Assembly (NCBI RefSeq): GCF_025685545.1
Contig: NZ_JAGSYC010000026.1
Location: 992,001 to 1,056,000 of the forward strand
Direction of reading: 5' to 3'
Origin: Granulicella paludicola
Lineage (GTDB): Bacteria > Acidobacteriota > Terriglobia > Terriglobales > Acidobacteriaceae
Length of the DNA stretch: 64,000 bases
Shown one piece after another: positions 1 to 8,498 of the stretch (its first letter is position 1; every line of letters begins with the position of its first letter). The notes beneath the pieces were generated by a model. That model had not been told where the DNA came from, made no database searches, and was given only the letters and a program-made list of their open reading frames with translations. The translations under genes and the position numbers were made by a program.

Positions 1-1617
1 TAGAAAGCCGCCGGGTAACTTGCCGGTGTCGTAGCCGACCTTGACCGGGTCGAACTCGCGGCTGCCGGTGTAGAACGTCTTGCTGCGCTGAGAGACAGGG
101 ACCAGCAGTTCGTAGAGGTTCGGTACCGAACCGTTGTGCAGGAACGGCGGCGTCGCCCAGATGCCGCCGAGTGGGCGGGCGCGGTAACCGAGGTTGGCGG
201 TGGCGTTGTCGTCGCGATAGCCGTTCCACTCGATGCGCTGCTCGGGTGTGAGGCTCATCTGGTCGTAAATGAGGTCGCGCACCTTGACGGTGACTGTGTT
301 GAGGCCGGGGGCGGCGGGTACGGTGCCGAGGCCCATCGCCGGGCCTGTGATGGCGGTGCGGGTGGCGAAGTCCGTGGCTTCGTGGGGATCGGTGCCGATC
401 TCTTCGAGCAGGTTGACCGTCAGCTTGAGGTACTTGTGGCCTTCGAGACCGTCTTCCCATCGTGCTGGGTCTCTAATCTCGGCGGAGTTCAGCGCGGGCT
501 GATGGCAGCGTTCGCAGTACTGCTTGTAAAGCGCGGCTCCTGCGTGGGCTTTCTGCTGGTCGATTGGACCGAAGACCTCGCTCGGCCATGCTGGCTGCTG
601 CAAGCCGCCGAACATCGTCGGCCCGGCAAGCTGGTTTTCCATCTCCCATAGGTTTTTCACGTTGACGGTGGATTGATAGAGCCGTGCGGGGTCGGTGAGG
701 TTGACGCTGGCGCGGACGCCGAGAGCTTCGCCGATGTTGCGTGTCATCGGTTGCTGGATGGAACTGTTGTACTGCACACGCGAGAACCAGCTGGTGTACC
801 AGAGGGGTGGCAGCTTCACGGGTCCGGTGGCGACGCGGAGGTTCGCATTGTCGAGCTCGGTGCCGAAGACGTAGTTCCCGATGCGAGCGAGGGCGTCGGT
901 GCGGCCGAAGCCTCCGGCGTTGACGTAGAGATTGTCTTTCGCCGCGAGCTGGCTTTCGTCGAGGCCGGTCTTCAGGAAGGCGTCGAACTGCTCCTTGAGC
1001 TGCTTCTTCTGCTCGCTCGTAGCGTTCGGGCCCAGCACCTGTTCGGCGAAGCGGTTGAAGCGCCAGGGAATCTTGTCGGTAAACGCGACAGCGTAGCCCA
1101 GCTCGGTCTGAAAGTATTCGAGGTTGGCGGTCGCGGTGCCTCCATCGATGCGGATGCCCTGACCCTTGTAGTTGAGTTGTCCGGTGTGGCAGGCGGCGCA
1201 GGTGAAGCCGATGGTGTCTTCGCTGGCTCCGGTGTGGGGATCGGTGACACTCCCGCGCGCGAAGCCGACGGGCAGGCTATCCGGATTGCTGGCGTCGGCG
1301 TCGTTCGGAAGGAAGCCGAAGCGAGCGAGGTAGTTGGCATCCGCGAACCGGTCGACGTGGCCAAGAAGTTTCGGTTGTTCCAGCGCGAGGAACCATTTGT
1401 AGGGCATCAGAATGGAGCCCTGGCTGGTGTGATAAAACCACTGCCGCTGCTGCTGCGACCAGTTCTGCCCGGAGTAAGCGACCTTCACCGGCGTGTAGGC
1501 GGGCAGGTGCGCACTGGGGCGGTCGAGCAGCATCTTGATGTCTCGGCAGCCGGTGAGCGCGGTGGTGGCTATTGCGAGAAGGGGCAGAGCAGCGACAGAG
1601 TGCAGGCGCAACCGCAT
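1..1617 (-). CDS. Di-haem cytochrome c lipoprotein (RoxA/cytochrome-c-peroxidase-like), 3' end outside window
   Basis: The minus-strand frame is open from an ATG at 1617 to the left edge (539 codons), so the C-terminus is missing. An AAGGA ribosome binding site lies just upstream. The product begins with a signal peptide ending in a lipobox (LTGC), so it is probably a lipoprotein of the outer or inner membrane facing the periplasm. Two CxxCH haem sites are visible: CAACH around residue 144 and CERCH around residue 370. This wide spacing is typical of di-haem peroxidases and of RoxA-type rubber oxygenase relatives. The distant second domain continues with a conserved run near GGIWATPPFLHNG. 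Likely role is electron transfer or oxidation in the periplasm; the substrate cannot be told. The family level is fairly secure, the exact enzyme is not. Confidence 0.75.
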   Translation of the reverse strand, partial: MRLRLHSVAALPLLAIATTALTGCRDIKMLLDRPSAHLPAYTPVKVAYSGQNWSQQQRQWFYHTSQGSILMPYKWFLALEQPKLLGHVDRFADANYLARFGFLPNDADASNPDSLPVGFARGSVTDPHTGASEDTIGFTCAACHTGQLNYKGQGIRIDGGTATANLEYFQTELGYAVAFTDKIPWRFNRFAEQVLGPNATSEQKKQLKEQFDAFLKTGLDESQLAAKDNLYVNAGGFGRTDALARIGNYVFGTELDNANLRVATGPVKLPPLWYTSWFSRVQYNSSIQQPMTRNIGEALGVRASVNLTDPARLYQSTVNVKNLWEMENQLAGPTMFGGLQQPAWPSEVFGPIDQQKAHAGAALYKQYCERCHQPALNSAEIRDPARWEDGLEGHKYLKLTVNLLEEIGTDPHEATDFATRTAITGPAMGLGTVPAAPGLNTVTVKVRDLIYDQMSLTPEQRIEWNGYRDDNATANLGYRARPLGGIWATPPFLHNGSVPNLYELLVPVSQRSKTFYTGSREFDPVKVGYDTGKLPGGFL

Positions 1618-1746
1618 AAAGGCTTCCTTACAGCCGAAGGTCGGCGGGGAATGAAAAAGCTGGCCCAGATACTGATGCGTAATCGTTGCGGGTAATCATA
1701 CCGCGCCGCTATGGGCAGGGAAGAGCTTTTTCTGTGACGAGAAACG

Positions 1747-2532
1747 TCACACGCCCTTGTCGAGTTGCGATATTTTCTCGGGGTCTTTCAGCGCAATGCC
1801 GGTGGTTCGGAGCTTGAGGGACTGATCGACATAATGAGCGATTCGATGTGCAGCTTGGTTGTAGCCGAGGCCTTCGGCACGGATGTTGGAGATGCAGTTG
1901 CGCTCGGCATCGGTGCGACCTGGTTGCGGGGCATAGGTGATATACGCACCCAGCGAGTCTGGCGAGCTGAGACCGGGGCGCTCGCCGATGAGCAGCAGCG
2001 TGAGGTCTGCGTGAAGGAGTGAACCGACTTCGTCGCCGATAGCGACCCTCGCGTTTTGTAAGACGGGGATCAAGGGATATGGCGCGGGAATCAAAGGAAG
2101 CAGCGCATCGAGAAGCGGGAGCGCGTGATGTTCCAGGGCGAGGGAGCTCAGTCCGTCGGCGAGGAGGATGAGGAGGCGAGGCGATTCAAGGGCAGGTCTC
2201 TTCTCCCCGGTGCGTTCGGATTGAGAGGACACATCATTCAAGGCGGACAGAGATTGGGCGTGCAGCTTTCGACCGAGATCGGGGCGTCGCAGATACACAG
2301 CACGCGTGGTGGCTGCGCTGTTCAGCAGGACCGGCGTTAGTCCGCGTGTGCGAAGGTCATGGGTGAGCAGCGCATGATCCAGCGGCATGTGAACGGCATC
2401 GCGGGCCAAGGCGTGGTCGAGCTGAAAGCGGAGATGTTCCTGCGTGGAGACTGCAATGTTGCTGCTGCCGAGCGACAGTCGTGCGGAGGTGCGCACGGGT
2501 GTCGCTGCACGCAAGATGTCGGAGTCTAGCAC
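1747..2532 (-). CDS. eutC: Ethanolamine ammonia-lyase small (light) subunit
   Basis: Small subunit of the adenosylcobalamin-dependent lyase that splits ethanolamine into acetaldehyde and ammonia in the cytoplasm. Family blocks visible in order: a FQLDHALARDAVH block near residue 36, RRPDLGRKL near 83, the IGERPGLSSPDSLGAY block near 190 and RNCISNIR near 220. Length (261 aa) is normal. The start given is a GTG without a clear ribosome binding site, so the true start may differ by a few codons. Its partner eutB is not adjacent as usual: a secreted PNGase A-like gene lies between them. No eutA reactivase or microcompartment shell gene is seen, which suggests a simple cytosolic pathway for nitrogen or carbon from ethanolamine. 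Confidence 0.93.
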   Translation of the reverse strand: MLDSDILRAATPVRTSARLSLGSSNIAVSTQEHLRFQLDHALARDAVHMPLDHALLTHDLRTRGLTPVLLNSAATTRAVYLRRPDLGRKLHAQSLSALNDVSSQSERTGEKRPALESPRLLILLADGLSSLALEHHALPLLDALLPLIPAPYPLIPVLQNARVAIGDEVGSLLHADLTLLLIGERPGLSSPDSLGAYITYAPQPGRTDAERNCISNIRAEGLGYNQAAHRIAHYVDQSLKLRTTGIALKDPEKISQLDKGV

Positions 2533-2563
2533 AAGGGAAGTGTAGATGAAGTGTGAGTCTTAA

Positions 2564-2597
2564 CTGCAACGGCCGAGCCTGAGCCCGGCCGTTGCAG
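2564..2597 (-). terminator. Perfect 12-bp hairpin between PNGase A-like gene and eutC
   Basis: CTGCAACGGCCG at 2564-2575 pairs perfectly with 2586-2597, with a 10-nt loop. It sits just downstream of the PNGase A-like stop codon and upstream of eutC on the minus strand. There is no clear T-run after it, so it may be a weak terminator, attenuator or RNA-stability element rather than a strong terminator. Confidence 0.5.
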
Positions 2598-2610
2598 CGA
2601 GTCAGTATGA

Positions 2611-4329
2611 TTACCAGCGATTCGCGTTGCAGCTCTTGTTGTCTTGCACAGAGGTGAGCACCCGAGCGCTTGAGGTGAGCGCACGGCTGTAGCAGTTGCC
2701 CTTGGAGTCCTTCGAGACGTAGCTTGCGGAGCTCGTGGTTGGGCCGACTTTGTTGACCGCAGAAAGTGTCGAGTTGTAGACCAGCGTATCGCCGCTCTTC
2801 ACCTCTTCGACGGTGCTTGAACTGCCCAAAGGGAAGCCATTGATCGTGGTGCTTTCACTGGTCTGGTGCTGCTGGTCGGAGGTGACGATCTGCGTGTAGG
2901 TGCCGTCCGTATTCTGTTCGAAGGTGTAGTCCAGCGTGAGCGGGAACGACCAGTGCGTGGCTACCTGCTGTGCCAGAATGCCCAGTTGCGTGGTGGTCTT
3001 CGAATCGACGGTGCTCGTCTGAGCAACATATTGGATCTCAGGGATACCCGAAGTCGCGACGTTGAACGTCTGGTTGCTGTCAAAGTTTACGGTCGATTCG
3101 ACCGTTGTCTCCACTCGACCGAGAGACGTGTTGACGTAACCCTTTACCGTGAACGTTCGCTTGGAGCCGACGTTTACCGTCCCTGTGACTGCGCCGTTCG
3201 CGGTTGTCAGGTTTTCTACAACCGACGGCACGGGAGCAGCCGACAGAGTGTTCTGCAAGATGTCGCCGCCCGTCTGGGCGCGCAGCTTGTCTCGATAGAG
3301 CAGCAGGTTCGCCGTCGCGAGGAAGTAGCTGTTCGCGTTGTAGACGCTGATGCCGACAGTATGCGGGCTGCCATCACTCAGAAGTCCGGCAAAGGGGGTC
3401 AGATCCACGCGATAGGGCTTGAAGTTCAAGGTTTCAACGCCGGTGATCGGCTCCCACAGGTAGGGGTCTATTCCACCGGTGTAAATCCAGGGCGACACAG
3501 GAGCGATACCTGCGGGCTTGCCGTCAATGGTGATCTCCGTCTCACGGAAGGCCGTGCCGCCGTAGGTCTCCAGCTCGCCCGAGACGTCGTTAGGAACCCC
3601 GAGATACCAGAACTCATCACCGGACTGGCTCTGCGCGATGACATCGAGATACGCCTTAGTGAGATTGCGTGGGAGTGTGACCGTGGTCGAAAGTACGCTG
3701 CTCGTGGCGTCCAGCTCGTAAGGGCTGTTCGTGCCGCTGACAGGGACCACGACATCCGGCGCATCGGCCGGTGGATTGAGAATGTTTGCCGGATAGAACT
3801 GAAGCGTGGCTGTGCCGTAGATGCCGCCGTTATAGGTGCTGTTGTAAATGTTGTAGATGATCGCGTTGCCCGTCTGCGCGGTCTTGAGCAGGGCAGACAA
3901 GTCGGTGACATCGCGCTCAACGTGCCAGGAAGGGCTAAGTGCGGAGCGCGGCTCTGCGGTGGTGCCGTAGAAGATGTTGGCATTGCCGAGATAGAGGCTG
4001 GCCGTGCGGTCGTACTGGGTGCCTGCGGTGACTGTGAAATCGAGACTCAGGACGACCTTGGCCCATGGCCCTTGGCAACCAGCAGGTGGCATGTAGGTGA
4101 GCGGATGAGCGGAGTAGTCGTTGAAGGCTTCGTTACTGTACAGCGTCACGGTGCACGGCTTCGTTGATGGTCGAGTGACTGTCGGCTCAGCAGTGGCGGG
4201 GTTGGACGAACCGACTACCGGCGTCGTCGGTACAGTGACTACCTGCGCTGCGGCGATGCCTTGCATACAGATACCGCCTGCAATCATTATTTGAAAAATA
4301 ACTGCACGAAACCGCGCTACTTCGCTCAT
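2611..4329 (-). CDS. Secreted peptide-N-glycanase A-like amidase (PNGase A family)
   Basis: Predicted exported enzyme of the PNGase A family, which in plants and fungi cleaves N-glycans from glycopeptides at the Asn linkage. An ATG at 4329 with a GAGAGG ribosome site gives a 572-residue protein with an N-terminal signal peptide ending near AAAQ. Family hallmarks are clear: an opening Y-x-PPAGC-x-WAKVVL-like block, YDR followed by LYLGN and TAEPR, then a YNIYNSTYNGGIYG block, then DEFWYLGVPND, FRETEITIDGKPAG, YTGGIDPYLWEPITG and a HTVGISVYNAN block. The C-terminal ~170 residues are beta-rich and Ser/Thr-rich and not recognised. It lies between eutB (81-bp gap) and eutC (78-bp gap) on the same strand. 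Catalytic residues were not assigned. An acid-active PNGase has been reported from a related Terriglobus; its relation to this protein was not checked. Confidence 0.82.
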   Translation of the reverse strand: MSEVARFRAVIFQIMIAGGICMQGIAAAQVVTVPTTPVVGSSNPATAEPTVTRPSTKPCTVTLYSNEAFNDYSAHPLTYMPPAGCQGPWAKVVLSLDFTVTAGTQYDRTASLYLGNANIFYGTTAEPRSALSPSWHVERDVTDLSALLKTAQTGNAIIYNIYNSTYNGGIYGTATLQFYPANILNPPADAPDVVVPVSGTNSPYELDATSSVLSTTVTLPRNLTKAYLDVIAQSQSGDEFWYLGVPNDVSGELETYGGTAFRETEITIDGKPAGIAPVSPWIYTGGIDPYLWEPITGVETLNFKPYRVDLTPFAGLLSDGSPHTVGISVYNANSYFLATANLLLYRDKLRAQTGGDILQNTLSAAPVPSVVENLTTANGAVTGTVNVGSKRTFTVKGYVNTSLGRVETTVESTVNFDSNQTFNVATSGIPEIQYVAQTSTVDSKTTTQLGILAQQVATHWSFPLTLDYTFEQNTDGTYTQIVTSDQQHQTSESTTINGFPLGSSSTVEEVKSGDTLVYNSTLSAVNKVGPTTSSASYVSKDSKGNCYSRALTSSARVLTSVQDNKSCNANRW

Positions 4330-4410
4330 CCTGAACCTCTCCGCGCTGCAAAAATTATGTCGTACGATGTGCGGACAAGTTACCACATTCGAATGAGGCA
4401 GCTTTTCATC

Positions 4411-5775
4411 TCACGGAAGCAGCATGGCGGGTCCACCGATACGTTTGAGTTCGGCGCAAGCATCGCTCGCAAGCCAGGCTTCGAATTCCGGCGCGGGGCG
4501 CAAACCCAGCAGGCGGCGCAGGTAGAGCGCGTCGTGGAAGCTGGTGCTCTGGTAGTTGAGCATAATGTCATCTGCGCCGGGCACGCCCATGATGTAGTTG
4601 ATCCCCGCGGTACCGAGCATGGTGAGAAGGGCGTCCATGTCGTCGGAGTCGGCCTCTGCGTGGTTGGTGTAGCAGATGTCACAACCCATCGGCAGGCCGA
4701 GCAATTTGCCGCAGAAGTGATCTTCAAGGCCCGCACGGAGGATCTGCTTGCCGTCGTACAAATACTCAGGCCCGATGAAGCCGACGACTGTGTTGACGAG
4801 GAAGGGTGAAAACGCGCGTGCAACGGCATAGGCGCGCGCTTCGAGCGTCTGCTGGTCGATACCGTGGTGGGCGTTGGCCGAGAGAGCAGATCCCTGACCG
4901 GTTTCAAAATAATAGAGGTTCTGTTGCCCGCGATTTAGTTCTCGCACCATCGCGTGACCTTCGCGCAGCAAAGCGAGGTCGATGCCAAAGCTCTTGTTTG
5001 CTGCCTCGGTGCCTGCGATGGATTGGAAGAGCAGATCGAGCGGAGCGCCTTCCTTTCCTGGGCCCGGTTGCATCGCCTGCATCTGCGTCGTAATGTGCGC
5101 GAGCACGCAGTTTTGTGTGGGGATCTCGTAGCGCTGGCGGATGTGATCGATGAGGCGCAGCAGCGAGGTAACGCTCGCAGGCGAGTCGCTGACCGGGTTG
5201 ATACCGATGACGGCGTCGCCAGAGCCGAGCAGCAGGCCATCCAGAATCGAAGCAGCGATACCGCCGGGGTCATCCGTGGGATGGTTCGGCTGCAGGCGCG
5301 TCGAGAGGTGGCCGCGCAGACCGACGGTGGTACGGAACTGTGTGACGACGGAAACCTTGCTGGCAACGTAGATCAGGTCCTGAACACGCATGATCTTGCT
5401 GACCGCTGCGACCATCTCGGGCGTGAGACCGGTCGCGAGTGCGGCAATACGCCTCGGGGTGGAGGCATTGGATAGCAGCCAGTCGCGGAGTTCGCCGACG
5501 GTAAATCCGGCGATGGGAGAGAAAGCGGTTGCATCGTGCCTGTCGACGATGAGGCGTGTGACCTCGTCGCTTTCATAGGGGATGAGCTGCTCGTTGAGAA
5601 AGGTCGTCAGCGGCAGGTCGGCGAGCGCCATCTGGGCGATCACATGTTGCTCGGCGTTCTCTGCCGCGATGCCCGCGAGTTGATCGCCGGAGCGTAAAGG
5701 GGAAGCCTTTGCCAGCAGCGTGCGCAGGTCCGCGAAGGTATGGGTGACGCCGCGGACTTTGTGCCGGTAGGGCAT
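4411..5775 (-). CDS. eutB: Ethanolamine ammonia-lyase large (heavy) subunit
   Basis: Catalytic TIM-barrel subunit that binds ethanolamine and, with EutC, adenosylcobalamin. The protein (454 aa) starts with the typical YRHKVRGVTHTFADL segment, and contains the family blocks AGIAAENAEQHVIAQMALAD, LLLGSGDAVIGINPVSD, GQGSALSANAHHG and GFIGPEYLYDGKQI. It ends with a block around EFEAWL typical of the family. It is the first gene of a minus-strand group (eutB, PNGase A-like gene, eutC), divergent from the DnaC-like gene. No ethanolamine permease, EutA reactivase or cobalamin riboswitch was recognised nearby. Confidence 0.95.
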   Translation of the reverse strand: MPYRHKVRGVTHTFADLRTLLAKASPLRSGDQLAGIAAENAEQHVIAQMALADLPLTTFLNEQLIPYESDEVTRLIVDRHDATAFSPIAGFTVGELRDWLLSNASTPRRIAALATGLTPEMVAAVSKIMRVQDLIYVASKVSVVTQFRTTVGLRGHLSTRLQPNHPTDDPGGIAASILDGLLLGSGDAVIGINPVSDSPASVTSLLRLIDHIRQRYEIPTQNCVLAHITTQMQAMQPGPGKEGAPLDLLFQSIAGTEAANKSFGIDLALLREGHAMVRELNRGQQNLYYFETGQGSALSANAHHGIDQQTLEARAYAVARAFSPFLVNTVVGFIGPEYLYDGKQILRAGLEDHFCGKLLGLPMGCDICYTNHAEADSDDMDALLTMLGTAGINYIMGVPGADDIMLNYQSTSFHDALYLRRLLGLRPAPEFEAWLASDACAELKRIGGPAMLLP

Positions 5776-5934
5776 GAGCCTGATTTTATTCGCCCAACTT
5801 AGTCTGTCGATTGCGGAAGGACGAGTCTCTCACCGTTCCGGCCCGGCGTGAGCGTTCCGGGGCGCGAACTTTCCTCGCCTGGGGCAGGTTTTATACATGT
5901 GCAGGATGCAGGCGCAGGCTGCGATACTAGACAG

Positions 5935-6699
5935 ATGGCGGAAGTCTGCAAGATCTGTGAGGGTGCCGGGATGCGCGTGGTGGAGCGTGCCGACGGAGCG
6001 CGTGTTGCGCAACGGTGCGTGTGCCAGGAATCCCGTCGCGGCGAGCGCATGATCGCCGCGGCACGGATTCCGCAGCGCTACATCGACTGCACTCTCGAAA
6101 GCTATGACACCCGGTTTCCCACTGCCGACCGCTCGCTTGGCTCAGCTCTGGTCCAAGCGAAAAACTTCGTGAAGGCATACCCGATGGAGACGGATGGGAA
6201 GGGTCTTCTGCTCACCGGTTCGATCGGTGTGGGAAAGACGCATCTGGCTGTGGGAATTCTGCAGTCGCTCATCGCGGAACGCGGCGCTAATGGGCTGTTT
6301 TACGACTATCGAGACCTGTTGAAGCATGTGCAGAACTCTTACGACCGCAAGGTGGATCAGAGCGAGCGCGAGGTGCTGGCGCCGGTGTTTGAGGCCGAGG
6401 TCTTAGTGCTCGATGAGTTGGGCGCGGCCAAGCCGACAGACTGGGTGTGGGACACGGTCGCGCATATTTTGAATACCCGTTACAACGACCGTCGCACCAC
6501 CATCCTGACCACCAACTATGCGAATCTGCCGCCGCTGGGCACAGGCGAAGGCCGTGGCACGAAGGCAGTGATGCGCGAGGAGACGCTGGGAGATCGCATC
6601 ACCGAGCGCATGCGATCACGGCTGCAGGAGATGTGCGTCGTCGTCGAGATGCAGGGCGAAGACTTTCGGCAGAAGGTAAAGCGCGCAAGATTCGGATGA
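5935..6699 (+). CDS. DnaC/DnaI/IstB-type AAA+ ATPase (helicase-loader-like)
   Basis: Probable AAA+ ATPase of the DnaC/DnaI/IstB clade, which loads replicative helicase or assists transposases. Starting at ATG 5935 gives 254 aa. An N-terminal zinc-ribbon-like set of cysteines (CKIC near residue 5, CVC near 29) is followed by Walker A GSIGVGKTHLAVG near residue 98, Walker B VLVLDELGA near 156 and a sensor-like ILTTNYANLP near 190. No insertion sequence or transposase lies next to it, so a role as chromosomal helicase loader is more likely than IstB. An upstream in-frame ATG at 5848 exists but the cysteine motif and spacing favour the later start. Confidence 0.8.
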   Translation: MAEVCKICEGAGMRVVERADGARVAQRCVCQESRRGERMIAAARIPQRYIDCTLESYDTRFPTADRSLGSALVQAKNFVKAYPMETDGKGLLLTGSIGVGKTHLAVGILQSLIAERGANGLFYDYRDLLKHVQNSYDRKVDQSEREVLAPVFEAEVLVLDELGAAKPTDWVWDTVAHILNTRYNDRRTTILTTNYANLPPLGTGEGRGTKAVMREETLGDRITERMRSRLQEMCVVVEMQGEDFRQKVKRARFG

Positions 6700-6781
6700 G
6701 CCAAGGAAGGCACGAAGAAGACAACGTCGCTCTTTCCCGACTCCTCTACCCTCACTCGTCTGTCTTCTATAGAATCGCCCC

Positions 6782-7315
6782 ATGAGTTCTTCGCCCACAC
6801 CGCCGCCTTCTGGAATGTTTTCCGAGCCTGCAAGAGAGAAGAGCATTCCGACGGTGGCGATCGCGATTGCCGCCGTAGCTGTGGTGGTGCTGGTCGCTGT
6901 GCTGGTGGTGCTGGGACGCAAGCCTTCTGGTCCCCCGCCAAACACTCTGCTGCCCGTGTCCGCCTATGGCGATAACCTCATGGTCACGAATGTGCAGATG
7001 AGTGAGGCTGCCAGTCAGATCGGCGGCAAGTCCACCTACATCGATGGACATATCGCGAACAAGGGCGACAAAACCGTGACCGGCGTGACCGCCCAGGTGC
7101 TCTTCGGGAATGATCTGGGGATGCCGCCGCAGATCGAGACCGTTCCGATGACGCTGATCCGCACACGCGAACCTTACGTGGATACCGAGCCGATGAGCGC
7201 GGCACCTCTCGCTCCGGGCGGTGAAGCAGACTTCCGGCTGATCTTCGAAAACATTGGCGAAAACTGGAACCAGCAGACGCCGGGGATGCGGGCTGTGCAG
7301 GTTACGACCCGGTAG
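6782..7315 (+). CDS. Single-pass membrane protein, DUF2393-like
   Basis: A 177-residue protein with a Pro/Ser-rich N-terminus, one transmembrane helix (about residues 24-45, Ile/Val/Ala-rich) and an extracytoplasmic beta-rich domain of about 125 residues. The domain layout, with a DGHIANKGDKTVTGV block and a second block ending in DFRLIFENI, resembles the DUF2393/FxLYD-type beta sandwiches common in Acidobacteria. Function is not known. It lies 82 bp downstream of the DnaC-like gene on the same strand. Confidence 0.7.
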   Translation: MSSSPTPPPSGMFSEPAREKSIPTVAIAIAAVAVVVLVAVLVVLGRKPSGPPPNTLLPVSAYGDNLMVTNVQMSEAASQIGGKSTYIDGHIANKGDKTVTGVTAQVLFGNDLGMPPQIETVPMTLIRTREPYVDTEPMSAAPLAPGGEADFRLIFENIGENWNQQTPGMRAVQVTTR

Positions 7316-7454
7316 ATTCCGCTTTTGGAACACGCGAAAAAACTTCGTGCCAACCGTAAATCCAAGTGTATCCCTGCGGCGTTCCCCGACTAGCGATACA
7401 AGGATTGGAATAGACCTCGATCAATGCCAGGGGGTCTGCGATCTCTTACTATTC

Positions 7455-7556
7455 GCTAAAGTTTAGGAAAACCCGCCTCCGATGGGATTCCTAAAAAGCT
7501 CTCCCGCAAGGAGAGAACCAAGGCAGATTGGCCCCCAGAAATGGGGGCCCCTTTTT
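7455..7556 (+). ncRNA. Candidate structured small RNA with three tandem hairpins
   Basis: Three consecutive hairpins are visible on the plus strand in an intergenic stretch. Hairpin 1 pairs TTTAGGAA (7462-7469) with TTCCTAAA (7488-7495), with an inner CCC/GGG pair. Hairpin 2 pairs CTCTCC (7499-7504) with GGAGAG (7510-7515) around a CGCAA loop. Hairpin 3 is a terminator with a T-run. The arrangement suggests a separate RNA or a structured 3' UTR of the preceding gene. No known family was recognised and the 5' end is a guess. Confidence 0.35.
7530..7556 (+). terminator. Rho-independent terminator
   Basis: GGCCCCC at 7530-7536 pairs with GGGGGCC at 7543-7549 (loop AGAAAT), followed by a T5 run. 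It closes the plus-strand transcript upstream of the convergent kdsA gene. Confidence 0.8.
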
Positions 7557-7565
7557 GTGCCTTTT

Positions 7566-8402
7566 TTACTCTTTATTCACTGCCATATGTACCGCCAGCA
7601 GCTTTTCCAGCATCGGCCTCAGAAGGTCGAGGTGCAGCGCATTGGCTCCATCGGATTTCGCCTCGGAGGGGTTGTCATGGACCTCAAGGAATATCCCGTC
7701 GATACCCGCCGCCACGGCTGCACGCGCGAGCACGGGGATAAACTCCGGCTGTCCACCGGACTTACCGCCAGCGCCCGAGGGCGTCTGCACGGAGTGCGTG
7801 GCATCGAAGATGACTGGAGCCAGTTCACGCATGATCGGCAGCGAACGCATGTCGACGACGAGGTTGTTGTAGCCAAAGCTCGCGCCGCGCTCGGTCAGCG
7901 AGACGCTGCGATTGCCGGAGTCCTTCAGCTTCTCCACCGCGTGCTTCATGTCCCACGGCGCGACAAACTGGCCCTTCTTTACGTTGATGGCGCGACCGGT
8001 CTTCGCGGCGGCGATCAGCAGGTCGGTCTGGCGGCAGAGGAAGGCAGGTATCTGCAGCATCGCGGCCACCGGGCCTAGCGCGTCGGAGACCTCGCCGCTC
8101 TGTTCGGGTGTGTGGATGTCGGTCAGCACGGGCAGGCCATTGCTCTCGCCGATGGCGCGCAGAATGCGGCAGCCCTCCTGCAGGCCGGGGCCGCGGAAGC
8201 TATGGATTGAGGTGCGGTTGGCCTTGTCGTAGCTGGCCTTGAAGATATAGGGCACGCCCAAATCGGATGTGATGCGTTGGATGGCGTCGGCGAGTTTACG
8301 CGCATGCGGCTCGGACTCCAGCACGCAGGGGCCCGCGATGAGAAAGAGACGACCGTCGCCTGCAGTGATGTTGCCCAGGGAAAAACTGTGAGGATGAGAC
8401 AT
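7566..8402 (-). CDS. kdsA: 3-deoxy-8-phosphooctulonate (KDO-8-P) synthase
   Basis: Condenses phosphoenolpyruvate with arabinose 5-phosphate to KDO-8-phosphate, the first committed step toward the KDO of lipopolysaccharide; cytoplasmic. The ATG at 8402 gives 278 aa, the normal length. Family blocks: [11 protein letters not shown] near residue 18, [12 protein letters not shown] near 55, the RGPGL block, [10 protein letters not shown] near 95, [21 protein letters not shown] block near 115, [13 protein letters not shown] near 140, and the [16 protein letters not shown] block near 165. It supports a Gram-negative envelope. It is preceded by a strong hairpin that separates it from the propeller gene. 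Confidence 0.95.
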   Translation of the reverse strand: MSHPHSFSLGNITAGDGRLFLIAGPCVLESEPHARKLADAIQRITSDLGVPYIFKASYDKANRTSIHSFRGPGLQEGCRILRAIGESNGLPVLTDIHTPEQSGEVSDALGPVAAMLQIPAFLCRQTDLLIAAAKTGRAINVKKGQFVAPWDMKHAVEKLKDSGNRSVSLTERGASFGYNNLVVDMRSLPIMRELAPVIFDATHSVQTPSGAGGKSGGQPEFIPVLARAAVAAGIDGIFLEVHDNPSEAKSDGANALHLDLLRPMLEKLLAVHMAVNKE

Positions 8403-8437
8403 GATCTCTAGGATAGCTGAGGCGCCGAGAGTCGAGC

Positions 8438-8480
8438 GCAAGAAGAAGCGCCCAGCTTCTGGCTGGGCGCTTCTTCTTGC
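8438..8480. terminator. Perfect 19-bp hairpin, bidirectional terminator
   Basis: 8438-8456 is the exact reverse complement of 8462-8480 with a 5-nt loop. It lies after the stop codon of the beta-propeller gene on the minus strand and before the kdsA start, and has A- and T-rich outer ends. Confidence 0.75.
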
Positions 8481-8498
8481 TGAGGTCGTGACTAGTTT

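Noticed and set aside
1733-1750. Small hairpin (GTGACG/CGTCAC) at the eutC stop
   Set aside because: Only 6 bp and without a T-run; not strong enough to call a terminator.
5776-5934. Possible cobalamin riboswitch ahead of eutB
   Set aside because: The divergent spacer is short and no B12 box was visible.
5935-6699. IstB transposon helper as the identity of the DnaC-like ATPase
   Set aside because: No IS21-type transposase or terminal repeats lie nearby.
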